Part shown: one piece after another, positions 1-9,898 of the stretch
How positions within the stretch are numbered: the first letter of the stretch is position 1
Layout: each line of letters starts with the position of its first letter
From: Clostridia bacterium
GTDB taxonomy: Bacteria; Bacillota; Clostridia; Oscillospirales; Acutalibacteraceae
Direction of reading: 5' to 3'
Assembly (NCBI GenBank): GCA_017395425.1
Contig: JAFPUM010000061.1
Span: 156,290 to 220,289 of the forward strand
DNA length: 64,000 bases
Notes under the pieces: generated by a model
The model's database searches: none
What the model was told of the DNA's origin: nothing
The model's input: the letters and a program-made list of their open reading frames with translations, nothing else
Translations under genes and position numbers: made by a program

Positions 1-252
1 TGTCCTGTTGTTTTTTCTGTTCCGCTTCACGTATCATCTACGTGAAAGGGCAAAAAAACATGCGGTAAACAGACTTTAATTGTATGATATCACAAAAATC
101 AAAAGAAGTCAAAGAAAATTTTACCGGATTCAGCAGTTTCGACAAGCTTTTACCGCCAAAATTTTCAGGATAAGTTTGGTGATTTTCCCTTTAAGAAAAA
201 CAAAGAAAAATAAAGAAAATCATACGCTTTTCTCAACCCTCTGATTTCGCCC
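1..252. other. Left-edge intergenic region
   Basis: No open reading frame with coding character is visible. A short dyad (TTCACGTA / TACGTGAA, about 27-50) could be a hairpin, but it lacks a U-run on either strand. The rest is AT-rich. It lies downstream of pbp2, so it may hold the operon's 3' end. Confidence 0.4.
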
Positions 253-2403
253 TTAACCGGCGACTGCGTCTGCCTCATCCCAATTCACAATGCCGCCATC
301 CGGGACATTGGTATATCCCGCCGTCTTGGTCGAAAAGAAATATTCGTCAAAAATATCACGCGCCACCTGTGCCATGACTTTACCGTGACCGCACTTTTCG
401 CCAATGACCGCTACGGCTATCTCGGGATTTTCATAGGGCGCAAAGGCAATAAACACCGCGTTCGGCGATTCCACCTTGTTTTCCTTGCGGGCAGACTGGC
501 TGGTATCGGCTGTACCGGTCTTGCCGCCGATCTTGATCTGATAATTCTCAAAGGTGTCCGACGCGGTACCGTCTTCCGTAACGCTTTTCATACCTTCCTT
601 TACGATATCCATCATGGTCTGGGAGGCTTCCAGTTTTGCCAGTACGGTCTTGTTGTTTTCCGCATCGGGTACCACCGTCTCGCTCATATCGTAGGATTTG
701 ATGGTTTTGATCAACGTGGCGGAATAGCGGGTTCCACCATTGGCGAGCGTGGAAAGATAGGCGCAGATCTGCATGGGTGTGAAACGGTTGTCGCTCTGTC
801 CGATGGCTGCCTGAAGCGTATCACCGTCGAACCACAGCATATTGCGCTTGGTACGTTCCTCTCGTCCGGCGAGAATGCCCGTGGCTTCCCCAAAGCCCAC
901 GCCGGTCTTGGACCCCAGTCCCAACTGCTTGCAGTAGCTGTTCATATTGTCGATGCCCACGCGCTGCGCGATGGTGTAGAAGAAAATGTTGCAGGACACC
1001 GAAATCGCCTTGGTTACGTTGACATCCCCGTGAAGACCGTCGCAGTCAAACCGCTTATTGTTGCCTTCGAGAATCAGGAACCCGTTGCAGTGAATCTGTT
1101 CGTTACGGTCAATGCCGTATTCACTCGGATTATCCTGATCCTTGTTGTTTTCATATTCCTGCAGCGCACAAAGCGCCATCGCCGGTTTGAAGGTAGAACC
1201 GGGCGCGTACTGTCCGTTGATGGCACGATTGAAAAGGGGATTGTCCCCATTCTTGCTCAGGTCGTTGTAATCTTTCAGGTAAGTACTCAGATTAAAGGAA
1301 GGATAGGTCGCCGCCGCCAGCACCTCAAAGGTATTGACATTCATCGCCACAACAGCGCCCGCGTTGGCGTCCGCGCCGCTGCCCACGATGCCTGCCGCCT
1401 GCTGCGACTTGATCAGATTCCCGATGGATTCCTGCGCCGCGCGCTGCAAATCGGAATCCAGCGTCATCACCACCGTGTTGCCCGCCTTGGGTTCGCGGGT
1501 GTATTCGGTGTAAATGACGTTGCCTTTGTCGTCGTGGCGCACTTTTTTAATTCCGTTCTGACCCCGAAGCTGGTCTTCATATTCCTTTTCCACGCCGAAT
1601 TTTCCCACCACGTCATTATAACCGTAGCCCTTCTTGCGAAGATTTTCAAATTCCTCCGCGTAAATTTTTCCGGTCAGTCCGATCAGATGGGGCGCCAGCG
1701 TTCCCTCGGTGTACTCGCGGATGGGAACAATCTCCACCGTCACGCCCCGGAAAAACTCGGAATTCTCGCTGATGATCTGCATGGTCTGCTGCGAGATGTC
1801 CTTGGCAAAGGTAAACGGCGTAGAGGAGTTGAAGCCGTATAGTTCCATTTCCAAGCGCACGCCCATAATCCTGCGAGCCACCGACGGCGCCAGACCCTCG
1901 GTCTCATAGCGGCTTGCCATTTCGTCAAAGCAGTTCTGCGCCGTGGCGTAGCTTTGCAGTTCCAGCATGGTTTCCATCTTGCGGACGGCGGAAGCGTTGT
2001 CCGTAAACGTCCATCTGCCCTGCTCATCCTGTACCAGCGGACAGGAATCTTCCCACTTGGGCGAACCGTCCTCATTGCGTCCTTCGTTTTCATCCACAAT
2101 GCGCGTCAATCGGTAGATAATCTCGTTGCGTTTGGGATTTTCCAACCGGTTGAATTCCGACGCCTGCAGCACAATCGCGTAGCCCATGCGGTTGGAGGCA
2201 ATCGTCCGCCCGTACCGGTCGAGTATTTCTCCGCGAGCCGCCGTCACCTTGACGCTCGACGCGGTATAGGACAGCGCCGAATCCGCGTACACCCGGTAGT
2301 TGACAATCTGAAAATCCGCCAGCTTGATGACATATGCCATGATAACCCCAAACACAAGGCAAACCAGCACGATACATCGCTTATAGACCAATTTCGTATC
2401 CAT
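253..2403 (-). CDS. mrdA: Penicillin-binding protein 2 (elongasome transpeptidase)
   Basis: Class B penicillin-binding protein, 716 aa, the DD-transpeptidase that cross-links septum-independent (lateral) peptidoglycan outside the membrane. One N-terminal membrane segment (about residues 10-32) is followed by the dimerisation region and a transpeptidase domain. The three active-site motifs are visible: STFK (Ser near residue 403), SCN (near 470) and KTG inside GGKTGTAD (near 627). The length fits the PBP2 family. It is the last gene of mreB-mreC-mreD-pbp2, the standard arrangement for the rod-shape machinery, which supports PBP2 over a sporulation SpoVD-type protein. The ATG is preceded by GGGGAGG about 9 nt upstream. 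No odd features. Confidence 0.95.
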   Translation of the reverse strand: MDTKLVYKRCIVLVCLVFGVIMAYVIKLADFQIVNYRVYADSALSYTASSVKVTAARGEILDRYGRTIASNRMGYAIVLQASEFNRLENPKRNEIIYRLTRIVDENEGRNEDGSPKWEDSCPLVQDEQGRWTFTDNASAVRKMETMLELQSYATAQNCFDEMASRYETEGLAPSVARRIMGVRLEMELYGFNSSTPFTFAKDISQQTMQIISENSEFFRGVTVEIVPIREYTEGTLAPHLIGLTGKIYAEEFENLRKKGYGYNDVVGKFGVEKEYEDQLRGQNGIKKVRHDDKGNVIYTEYTREPKAGNTVVMTLDSDLQRAAQESIGNLIKSQQAAGIVGSGADANAGAVVAMNVNTFEVLAAATYPSFNLSTYLKDYNDLSKNGDNPLFNRAINGQYAPGSTFKPAMALCALQEYENNKDQDNPSEYGIDRNEQIHCNGFLILEGNNKRFDCDGLHGDVNVTKAISVSCNIFFYTIAQRVGIDNMNSYCKQLGLGSKTGVGFGEATGILAGREERTKRNMLWFDGDTLQAAIGQSDNRFTPMQICAYLSTLANGGTRYSATLIKTIKSYDMSETVVPDAENNKTVLAKLEASQTMMDIVKEGMKSVTEDGTASDTFENYQIKIGGKTGTADTSQSARKENKVESPNAVFIAFAPYENPEIAVAVIGEKCGHGKVMAQVARDIFDEYFFSTKTAGYTNVPDGGIVNWDEADAVAG

Positions 2404-2455
2404 ATCCCGTCGCCTCCCCGATTCAATTTCTCATTCCACTTTTTCCCATTCAACC

Positions 2456-2965
2456 TCAACTGTCGTACATACGCGTGGTAATGGCACGGTTGAGATAATA
2501 AAACGTCGGCATGAACGCAAGCGACCAGATCAAACGGGGCAGCAGAATCCCTGCGAGAAACAGACCGGTATCCGCCAGTCCCGCACCTGACAGCAGCACC
2601 CATTGCAGTGAAGCCGTCACCACTACCGCCGCCGCGCCCAGAATCAGCGATGTCGCCAGATTGTTCCGCATGAGATACATCACCAGCATCCCGCACCCGA
2701 AGCAGAGCGCCATGTGAATCAGACCGTACAGTCCGAACGGCGCCGTACTGCCTACATCCAGCAGCAGCCCCGCCGCCAGCCCGAACCACATGCCCGCCAC
2801 ATCGCCCTCAAACAGCGAAATGCTGATCGCGCATACGGTCAGCATCATCGGCGGCTCCCCGAAAAGGGTGGGAATCAGTCCCGGCGTAAATTGCAATATA
2901 TAGATCAAAAACAGCTCTCCGCCGTAAACCATGTATTTCAGCGTTCTGCCCGTTACTCGGATCAT
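2456..2965 (-). CDS. mreD: Rod shape-determining protein MreD
   Basis: Integral membrane protein of 169 aa, the usual size for MreD. It is almost entirely hydrophobic, with about five membrane segments and short charged loops. MreD is a membrane partner of MreC and the cytoplasmic MreB filament in the cell-elongation complex. Its sequence is poorly conserved in general, so the call rests on size, hydrophobicity and exact position between mreC and pbp2. The ATG start has a purine-rich upstream sequence (GGGGGAAG) at a slightly long spacing. Confidence 0.9.
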   Translation of the reverse strand: MIRVTGRTLKYMVYGGELFLIYILQFTPGLIPTLFGEPPMMLTVCAISISLFEGDVAGMWFGLAAGLLLDVGSTAPFGLYGLIHMALCFGCGMLVMYLMRNNLATSLILGAAAVVVTASLQWVLLSGAGLADTGLFLAGILLPRLIWSLAFMPTFYYLNRAITTRMYDS

Positions 2966-3001
2966 GCTGTTTCTTCTTCCCCCTTCCGGTCTGGATCAAG
3001 A

Positions 3002-3910
3002 TCAGCCCACAGCGCTTTCGTCGGTTTCCTCTGTCTTGTAGCCCTCAATGGAATTGGCTTCCACTGAGCGCTGACCCTCGAATTCCGTAATCACAAAGAC
3101 ATTCGTGCAGTTTTTGACATCCGCAGCCGGCACAATCTCGGCATAGAACGAAATATTCTCGCTCTCCGCCAGCAGGGTTTCCACCTCGCCGATCACCAGA
3201 TTGGGCGGAAACACCGATCCGAAGCCGGATGTCACCACAATATCCCCCAATGTCACCTCGCAGTCCCGCGAGAGATAATTGAGACGGGTACGTCCCTTTC
3301 GGGCGGAGGAAATCTCTCCGAACAGCGTGCCGCCGTCACGGGTTTCCTTGTCCACGGCGCCCACCTCCAGCGACGGACTCAGAATCGTCGTCACTTTGCA
3401 GGAGGTGACACCCAGCCCCGATATATATCCCACCAGACCGTCCGCCGTCACCACAGGATCATGCAGTGCCACGCCGTCCGACGAGCCCTGATCAATGGTG
3501 AACCCCCCGTAATAATCCCCCGCGTCACGGGCAATGACGGTGGCAGGAAGAAACTGGTATTGGTTGTTTTCCTGTTTTAGTTCGAGCAGACGGCGGTATT
3601 CCTCGTTCTGCTCTTTGAGTTCGTTGTAATCCACGGTTTTCTGCCGCATTTCACGTATCTTTTTCTTGAGCAGTTCGTTTTCGGCACGGATATCGTCAAT
3701 GCTCTGGAATTCGTCCGAAAAGGTTCCGAAGCCTCCCGATACCATCGCGCTCACCCGCTGAATGGGCGTGGTGATCACGCCGCAGATCGACGATACCAGA
3801 TCGCTGTTGCCGCCTGTTCCTACGGAATACAAAATCAACGCCGCCATAAACAGTGCGACCGTAAAAAACAGACTCAGATTGGAACTCCCAAAATGAAAAC
3901 GTCTTCGCAA
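3002..3910 (-). CDS. mreC: Rod shape-determining protein MreC
   Basis: Bitopic elongasome protein, 302 aa: an N-terminal membrane segment (about residues 12-30), a coiled coil rich in E/K/L (about 70-115, containing ENELLKKKIREM), then the extracytoplasmic beta-barrel core. It links MreB filaments inside the cell to PBP2 outside. The start is TTG with GAGAGGG just upstream; no ATG lies close by in frame. It is followed within 40 nt by mreD. An acidic C-terminal tail (EETDESAVG) extends past the core domain. Confidence 0.94.
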   Translation of the reverse strand: MRRRFHFGSSNLSLFFTVALFMAALILYSVGTGGNSDLVSSICGVITTPIQRVSAMVSGGFGTFSDEFQSIDDIRAENELLKKKIREMRQKTVDYNELKEQNEEYRRLLELKQENNQYQFLPATVIARDAGDYYGGFTIDQGSSDGVALHDPVVTADGLVGYISGLGVTSCKVTTILSPSLEVGAVDKETRDGGTLFGEISSARKGRTRLNYLSRDCEVTLGDIVVTSGFGSVFPPNLVIGEVETLLAESENISFYAEIVPAADVKNCTNVFVITEFEGQRSVEANSIEGYKTEETDESAVG

Positions 3911-3943
3911 TATTCCCTCTCCCCGTTTTTTCTTTCAAAATCG

Positions 3944-3980
3944 TTATTCACTATTCACTTTTCATTATTCACTATTCATT
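3944..3980. repeat. Low-complexity TATTCACTATTCA-type repeat between mreB and mreC
   Basis: The gap between mreC and mreB is built of degenerate TATTCAC / TATTCAT units (TTATTCACTATTCACT, TTCATTATTCACTATTCA). It is unlike the flanking coding DNA in base composition. It could be a degraded short tandem array. It lies within the operon, so it would be in the mRNA. Confidence 0.5.
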
Positions 3981-4989
3981 AATTCCGTATCCGCCATGTC
4001 GAACCGGTGTCGGAAATATCCAGCATTCGTCCGGTACCCTCCGCCACACAGTCCAGCGGATGCTCCGCCACATTGACCGGCATACCCGTCTCCTGTGAAA
4101 TCAGCTTATGCAACCCCCGCAGCAGTGCGCCGCCGCCGGTCAGCATAATGCCGTGATCGAGAATATCCGCCGACAGTTCCGGCGGGGTTTCCTCCAGCGT
4201 AGCCTTGACCGTATCCACAATGTCCGCCAGCGGTTCCACAATCGCTTCCCGCACCTCGGCGGCATTGATGATGATGGTTTTGGGCAGACCGTCCACGAGG
4301 TTGCGTCCCTTCACCGAAACGCCCTTCTCCCCCTGATAGGGAAACGCCGAACCCACGCTGATTTTGATATCCTCCGCCGTGCGCTCGCCGATCAGCATAT
4401 TGTACTTGCGCTTGATGTAGGAGAGAATCGCCGCGTCAAACGCGTCGCCTCCCTTGCGCACCGAACGGGAAATCACCACGTCGCCCAGCGAAATCACCGC
4501 CACATCCGTGGTGCCGCCGCCGATATCCACCACCATGCTGCCCGTAGCCTCCGCCACCGGCAGACCTGCGCCGAGTGCCGCCGCCATCGGTTCTTCAATC
4601 AGGTCGATCACGCCGCCGCCCGCCTGTCTCGCGGCATTTTCCACCGCCGTGCGCTCCACTTCCGTGACGCCTGACGGAATGCAGATGATTACACGCGGAC
4701 GTGAAAACAGATTGGACTGCACCGCGTTGCGGATAAAATGCTTGAGCATTTCGGCGGTAATCCGGAAATCCACGATCACACCGTCGGTAAGCGGCCGCAG
4801 CGCTACAATGGAACCGGGCGTTCTGCCGATCATCTCGCGGGCAAGCCCTCCCACCGCCAGCACCTCGTCGGTGCGGATATCCACCGCCACCACCGACGGC
4901 TCACGGATCACAATGCCCTTGCCTTTGACGTAGACCAATGTGTTGACCGTTCCCAGATCAATGCCGATATCTTTTGAAAAAAGCCCCAT
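3979..4989 (-). CDS. mreB: Rod shape-determining protein MreB (actin homologue)
   Basis: Bacterial actin of 336 aa that polymerises under the membrane and directs lateral wall synthesis. The actin-fold ATP-binding motifs are clear: phosphate 1 (DIGIDLGTVNTLVYVKGKG), phosphate 2 (VVDIGGGTTDVAVISLG) and adenosine (LTGGGALLRGL). It is the first gene of the mre operon, so it is the canonical elongasome copy; a divergent paralogue sits at 41.6 kb. The ATG is preceded by an AGGAGAA ribosome site. Confidence 0.96.
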   Translation of the reverse strand: MGLFSKDIGIDLGTVNTLVYVKGKGIVIREPSVVAVDIRTDEVLAVGGLAREMIGRTPGSIVALRPLTDGVIVDFRITAEMLKHFIRNAVQSNLFSRPRVIICIPSGVTEVERTAVENAARQAGGGVIDLIEEPMAAALGAGLPVAEATGSMVVDIGGGTTDVAVISLGDVVISRSVRKGGDAFDAAILSYIKRKYNMLIGERTAEDIKISVGSAFPYQGEKGVSVKGRNLVDGLPKTIIINAAEVREAIVEPLADIVDTVKATLEETPPELSADILDHGIMLTGGGALLRGLHKLISQETGMPVNVAEHPLDCVAEGTGRMLDISDTGSTWRIRN

Positions 4990-5041
4990 GTTTTCTCCTG
5001 CTTCCTTACCGTTGTGTCATGTCGGCTGCGGGTGGACACAA

Positions 5042-6454
5042 TTACGCGTACACCAGCCGCGCCGCATACAGATTTTTCCACACGCTTTCCTCTTCGCTGT
5101 CGTCGTTCCACATACGCGCCAGCGTGCAGTATTTGATGCGTGCGCCTTCACGTGCGTTGTTGGCGTCCGCCAACGCCTGCCGCAGCGCCGAATAGTGTCC
5201 GCCCTCGCTGGTTGCCAGCCATGCTTCCGCCGATTCACTCGATACGCTCTCGTCAAATCTGATATACACCAGTTCCTGCCTGTTCCTGGACGCCTGCTTC
5301 ATCTTATCGGTGATAACCGCCACGCCGTTTTTATCCATTGCGGTCACAGAGGCGGCATACAGCGCGTAATAATTGGCGTCAAGCGAATCGGCGGGTTCCA
5401 GATCAAAATTGTACAGTTCCGCCGTCGTATAAACGCCGTCATCCGTATATTCGCACACCATTTCGCGGATGTTCTTGCCGATCTTATGATTCCTTCCGAT
5501 CATCTCATCGTTAAGGTTAAAATAGTGGTATCGGTTATACATCACATCACTGTCTGCGGATGAATCGTCCCATGTAACATCCAGATGATACCATTTTCCG
5601 TCGATGCGCACTTCATTCCACATATGTCCGGAGTTTTTGGACATGCCCACTACCACACGGCTGGCAATGCCCACGCGGTTGAGCAGCATTTTGGCGGCAT
5701 AGGCATAACCGCTGCACACAGCCTGCTTTTTGACCATCGCGCCATACATCGTAAAGGCATCCGAGGTGGAATCATCCGACTCCGCCGCCTCCAGATCATA
5801 GGAAACGCTGTCCACCAGCGCGTCATGGATCACCATCTCGCGATGAAGCTCGTCGGCGTCATCGGGAATCTGCGCCAAAATGTCCTCCGTCGTCCGGTTG
5901 ATCTCATCAAACGCCGCGGTAATCTCCTCATAGGAATACCGCGAATACAGCACCAGATAATTGCCGTCGTGGAAGTTGTTGCGGATATCGTAACTGCCCA
6001 GCACCCAAAACGCCTCGGGGTGGTCGCAGAGTACGGCTTCCTTCACGATGTAAATATCGTCAAACGCCATATCTGAGGGAAGGCGGGTGTATTTCATCAG
6101 ATAATAGCCGGTTTGCCCGTCTGTCTCAGCAGAAATCTGAAACAGACTCTCCTCTATGTCCAGATACGCTCTGCGGAGCGTTTCGTCCGCCAGGGAATCA
6201 TAGGCGGATTTGTCCTCGATGGGAGCAAATCCCGCATGCACAGGCAGTGTCAGCGAAAGCTGCCGACAATCCTGCGCCGCCGAGCCGAACAGATCGGTAC
6301 GCAGCGCCGCCATAATCTCGCCGAAATCCGCTTTCTCTGAAATAGCTGTGCCGGTGGCACAGCCGGTCAGACAGACAACGACCATAACGGCTGTCACGCA
6401 AAGCGCGATCAGACGATTGGCAAATGGATAGGTTCCCTTGGGTCTGTTTTTCAT
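5042..6454 (-). CDS. Transglutaminase-like lipoprotein
   Basis: Predicted exported lipoprotein of 470 aa. After a basic N-terminus and hydrophobic stretch there is a lipobox ending in LTGC (about residues 28-32). The central part carries a transglutaminase-like core: a cysteine in KKQAVCSGYAYAAKMLLNRVGI, the His of HMWNEVRIDGKWYHLDVTWDD, and the Asp of the same block, giving a Cys-His-Asp triad. Such proteins act as proteases or cross-linkers at the cell surface; the substrate is unknown. The chosen ATG has GGAGG 8 nt upstream; the longer open frame reaches into the neighbouring ankyrin gene and has no ribosome site. Confidence 0.85.
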   Translation of the reverse strand: MKNRPKGTYPFANRLIALCVTAVMVVVCLTGCATGTAISEKADFGEIMAALRTDLFGSAAQDCRQLSLTLPVHAGFAPIEDKSAYDSLADETLRRAYLDIEESLFQISAETDGQTGYYLMKYTRLPSDMAFDDIYIVKEAVLCDHPEAFWVLGSYDIRNNFHDGNYLVLYSRYSYEEITAAFDEINRTTEDILAQIPDDADELHREMVIHDALVDSVSYDLEAAESDDSTSDAFTMYGAMVKKQAVCSGYAYAAKMLLNRVGIASRVVVGMSKNSGHMWNEVRIDGKWYHLDVTWDDSSADSDVMYNRYHYFNLNDEMIGRNHKIGKNIREMVCEYTDDGVYTTAELYNFDLEPADSLDANYYALYAASVTAMDKNGVAVITDKMKQASRNRQELVYIRFDESVSSESAEAWLATSEGGHYSALRQALADANNAREGARIKYCTLARMWNDDSEEESVWKNLYAARLVYA

Positions 6455-6494
6455 TGGCATTTCCTCCAAGGCTGTAAATCGGATAAATTTTAAT

Positions 6495-7364
6495 TTACGG
6501 GACAACATTTATCAGAACCGACCGCATGGCATCCTGGTCACCATCCTGATATTGATCAATGAGAGCAAGCGCATTCTGCCCGAAATGTGTCTGAGCCTCC
6601 GCGTCACAACCGTTGTCCAGCAGATATTGCAGAACCTCGGCGCCGCCTTGCGTGTCGTTGAGTAATTGAGCGGCAATCAGAACCGCGTTATAACCGCAGT
6701 CATCCACGGCATTGATGTCCGCGCCATATTCCACAAAGAGCTTCATGCTTGCCAGATCGCCGTTTTTAGCGGCGAGCAGCAGGGGCGTTTTGCCGCATTC
6801 ATGCTTCGCGCCTGTTTTCCATGAAGGGTTCTTCGCTTCCGCCGAAGAATGCGGCAGTTCATTGGAACGTATCGGCACCTTGACACGGTGATTGACGTCC
6901 GCGCCGTGTTCCAGCAGCAGACGTTCATAGGCAAGTTTCCTTTGCGATGCGTCTCCCTTGCGCGTCTGCATCAGACCGTCGTCGGCAAGCGCGCAGAGAA
7001 GCGTGAACTCTCCCCCGCTACCCGCGCCGCTGTCAGGATCGACCCCCGATTCCAACAGTGCCGCCGCCTTGTCATAATCGTCGTACAGGACAGCGTCGGT
7101 CAATTGGTTCACCGGATCAGACAACGAATGCGCGACCCACGCGGCAGGATAAACCGACAGCAGACCTGCCGCCAGAAAAACCCACGGCATCACCTTCCAG
7201 ACGGTCCGGATCTTTTCACCGGCATTCTGTTTCTGCTTTCTGACCTTGCCCCTGTAAACCAGTCCGAACACCAGCGCAAGCACCAGACACACCGCGCCGA
7301 ACAGCGTCAGACACACAAACAGCACCATCAGCGCCAAGATACCAAGCGCGAATACACCGCCCAT
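6495..7364 (-). CDS. Membrane protein with ankyrin repeats
   Basis: Protein of 289 aa with two N-terminal membrane segments (about residues 4-35 and 60-80) followed by ankyrin repeats. Repeat-like units include LLLEHGADVNHRVKVP, GKTPLLLAAKNGDLASMKLF, VEYGADINAVDDCGYNAVLI and LLDNGCDAEAQTHFGQNALAL. Ankyrin repeats bind proteins, so this is likely a membrane-anchored interaction module; the partner is unknown. The start was set at the second Met because GGGGGAG lies 8-10 nt upstream. It follows the U32 peptidase gene by 27 nt and may be cotranscribed. Confidence 0.8.
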   Translation of the reverse strand: MGGVFALGILALMVLFVCLTLFGAVCLVLALVFGLVYRGKVRKQKQNAGEKIRTVWKVMPWVFLAAGLLSVYPAAWVAHSLSDPVNQLTDAVLYDDYDKAAALLESGVDPDSGAGSGGEFTLLCALADDGLMQTRKGDASQRKLAYERLLLEHGADVNHRVKVPIRSNELPHSSAEAKNPSWKTGAKHECGKTPLLLAAKNGDLASMKLFVEYGADINAVDDCGYNAVLIAAQLLNDTQGGAEVLQYLLDNGCDAEAQTHFGQNALALIDQYQDGDQDAMRSVLINVVP

Positions 7365-7391
7365 GTCCGCTTCTCCCCCCATCGGATACCA

Positions 7392-9545
7392 TTACATTAC
7401 GCCTTTGAAATACAACCCCGCCGTGATATTGGCTTCGCGACCCAATGTGCCGTCCGCATACCGCCGGATGATTTCGCCGCATTCTTCCGGCGATTCATCC
7501 GTGAATCGCAGCGTCACCCAGTCGAGCGACAGCGCCCGCCCGGGTTTTCCCGTCACGTTTTCGGTGACGCTCATCATCACCGGGTTGAAAATCTCCGAGC
7601 AGCCCAGACGGCACATCACTGGCAGTTCCCGTCCCGTGCGGTCGGTCAGACCGCAGACGCCGCCTTCCTTTGCCGCGCCTGTGCAGCCCTTCGGCGACAG
7701 CGATGCGGGACAGTTGCGGGTCAACATCATAGGAATCCGCCCCCGCACGACCATACCGCGCGGCTGCCGTGAACCGAGTGCCGCTATCTGACGAAGCGTC
7801 AGTTCATAGCTGAGTTCGTTGTCCGCCAGTCCCATCCCGGCACAGCAATCCAGCGAACGGCTGTTAAAAACATTCAGTCCGAACCCTCCGTGAAGGGTCA
7901 TCGAAAGATTTCGTAAAACGGGTATCAATCCGATATTATGTATCATAATATCATTGACGCCGATCAACCGGATCGCCTGTGCCATGCGCAGGATATCAGA
8001 CTCCCTGCCGAACAGTCCCCGCGGAACCTCCACTGCCGGCGTAACGCCCCGCCGTACCAGCTTTTTGACCGCGTATTCCAGCAGTCCGGATTCCGTCTCG
8101 AGCGGCAGAAACACCATTTCTACCGGGGGCAGACTGTCCGGCACCTGTTCCGCCGACTGAAACACCACGCGCAGCGACGGCATTTCGTCCCCTGACCATG
8201 TACGGGACGTCACCGCGCCCGCAGCTTCCGCGTCAAAGGGTATCGGATGGGGCGCACGGCGAAGCTCATCGAGACGTGCCAGCGCGTCCCGCTTCATGCC
8301 CGCCATCTCTCCCGAAGGCAGGGTCAGTCCCTCCCCCACTTCCGCGTGAAAATCCCGCAGGAAATAGGGCGTACCACCTGTTTTGCCGAGTACCCGTCTG
8401 CCATAGTCTTCATCAAAAGGCGCCTTCTGCGCCGTCTGGGGCGGCTGTGCCTCCGCGTGTGCCTCATTTCCGTCCGGGTCACACACCTTCAGCACCGCCG
8501 GGGTATGGATATCGTGTGCCGTCAGTGCCATATCCACCGGTACGCGGGCATATTCGGTTTTATAGAGCGGATGCAGCGAACGCAGCAGTTCCGAAGACGC
8601 GGAAACCACGTCTTCCTTGGTGCGGGTGCCGAACATACCGCGTCCCCGCTTACCCGTATAATAGCCGTCCGTAAACCCGGAGCGCGAAAATACCGCCTCC
8701 AGCTTCCGCGAAAGATCAGGTGGTACGGCTCCCTCGTCGCGGGTCAGACGGCAGGCGGTCACGGCTGCCGCCACATATTCCGGACGCTTCATGCGTCCCT
8801 CGATCTTCACCGACGTCACGCCCATTGCCGCCAGTTCCGGAATATGGGCGATGTGGGACATGTCTTTGAGGCTCATGCAGCCGTCAAAACCGCTTCTGTC
8901 TCCCGACACGCGGAAAGGCAGACGGCAGGGCTGGGCACACAGTCCCCGGTTGCCGCTTCTACCACCCAGCACCGCACTGAAAAGACACTGTCCCGACACG
9001 GACATACACAGTGCGCCATGGATAAACACTTCCGTTTCAATCGGCGAAACCTTTACAATCTCCCCGATCTCTCTGCCGCTGAGTTCTCTGGACAGCACCG
9101 CCCGGCGAAAACCCGCTTCGGCAGCCGCCAATACGCCGCCCGGGGTGTGCAGCGACAGCTGGGTGGATGCGTGCATGACCAGCGACGGCGCTGCCGCGTG
9201 AATATACCGTGCCAGCCCGATATCCTGCACAATCACCGCGTCCACACCCAGCGCGCAGGCGGTTTCCATCAGCGTTTCCGCCTCCGTCCATTCGTCGTCG
9301 CGCACCAGAATATTGGCGGTCAGATGCACCTCCACGCCCGACGCGTGACAGTATGCCACCGCTTCCCGCAGACTTTCCCAGTCGGCAAAGTTCTCCGCGC
9401 CGCGGCGGGCATTGAAACTGCCCGCACCGAGGTAAACCGCGTCGGCGCCGGCTCGCACCGCCGCCGTAAGCTGCTCCCGCGAACCCGCCGGCGACAGGAT
9501 TTCGATGGGCTTTGCCTTGGACTGACGACGGTTATCGCCGCTCAT
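7392..9545 (-). CDS. U32 family peptidase (with DUF3656 region)
   Basis: Protein of 717 aa with the U32 core in the N-terminal half: EILSPAGSREQLTAAVRAGADAVYLG at the start, EVFIHGALCMSVSGQCLFS, and the Cys-rich segment NRGLCAQPCRLPF. A long C-terminal region carries further cysteines (CPASLSPKGC, CRLGCSEIF). Family members are linked to collagenase-like peptidases and to RNA or quinone hydroxylation, so the true reaction is open. The ATG overlaps the zapA stop codon (ATGA), so the two are translationally coupled; this neighbour pair is common in Firmicutes. Confidence 0.9.
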   Translation of the reverse strand: MSGDNRRQSKAKPIEILSPAGSREQLTAAVRAGADAVYLGAGSFNARRGAENFADWESLREAVAYCHASGVEVHLTANILVRDDEWTEAETLMETACALGVDAVIVQDIGLARYIHAAAPSLVMHASTQLSLHTPGGVLAAAEAGFRRAVLSRELSGREIGEIVKVSPIETEVFIHGALCMSVSGQCLFSAVLGGRSGNRGLCAQPCRLPFRVSGDRSGFDGCMSLKDMSHIAHIPELAAMGVTSVKIEGRMKRPEYVAAAVTACRLTRDEGAVPPDLSRKLEAVFSRSGFTDGYYTGKRGRGMFGTRTKEDVVSASSELLRSLHPLYKTEYARVPVDMALTAHDIHTPAVLKVCDPDGNEAHAEAQPPQTAQKAPFDEDYGRRVLGKTGGTPYFLRDFHAEVGEGLTLPSGEMAGMKRDALARLDELRRAPHPIPFDAEAAGAVTSRTWSGDEMPSLRVVFQSAEQVPDSLPPVEMVFLPLETESGLLEYAVKKLVRRGVTPAVEVPRGLFGRESDILRMAQAIRLIGVNDIMIHNIGLIPVLRNLSMTLHGGFGLNVFNSRSLDCCAGMGLADNELSYELTLRQIAALGSRQPRGMVVRGRIPMMLTRNCPASLSPKGCTGAAKEGGVCGLTDRTGRELPVMCRLGCSEIFNPVMMSVTENVTGKPGRALSLDWVTLRFTDESPEECGEIIRRYADGTLGREANITAGLYFKGVM

Positions 9546-9898
9546 CGGTCTTCCAGTTCCGCCAGATGCAGCCGCACGCCCTGCAGTTCACGGCGCAGAC
9601 GCTCGATTTCCCGCCGGGCTTCTTCCGCTTCCAGCCGGGAACGCTCGCTCTCTTCGATGTAGGTCTTGATCTGACGGCGAAGGCTGTCGGCTGTGGCGCT
9701 TGCCTTTTTGCATTCGTCGGCATAGCTCAGCGCGCAGAGCACCGCCGCCATGGTGGTGGATACCCGGTCGCTCCCCTCCATCATCGCGTTCATGCGGGCA
9801 TCCACATCGTCGCCAATCGCACGGATATAGCTTTCGTCATCCTCCGAGGCAATATAATAGTCGGTTCCGCAGACATTCAGACGTACCTTGTTTTTCAT
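9542..9898 (-). CDS. zapA: Cell division protein ZapA
   Basis: Small protein of 118 aa, matching ZapA, which bundles FtsZ protofilaments at the division ring. The N-terminal part (MKNKVRLNVCGTDYYIASEDDESY) is the ZapA globular domain and the C-terminal half is a long coiled coil rich in E, R and L. The length is typical of Firmicutes ZapA. It is immediately upstream of, and overlaps by four bases, the U32 peptidase gene. Confidence 0.9.
   Translation of the reverse strand: MKNKVRLNVCGTDYYIASEDDESYIRAIGDDVDARMNAMMEGSDRVSTTMAAVLCALSYADECKKASATADSLRRQIKTYIEESERSRLEAEEARREIERLRRELQGVRLHLAELEDR

Noticed and set aside
385-1842. 485-aa open frame on the plus strand, opposite pbp2
   Set aside because: Antisense shadow of a clear penicillin-binding protein; no ribosome site or family match.
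8247-9662. 471-aa plus-strand frame over the U32 peptidase gene
   Set aside because: The minus strand encodes a recognisable U32 peptidase; this frame is composition-driven.
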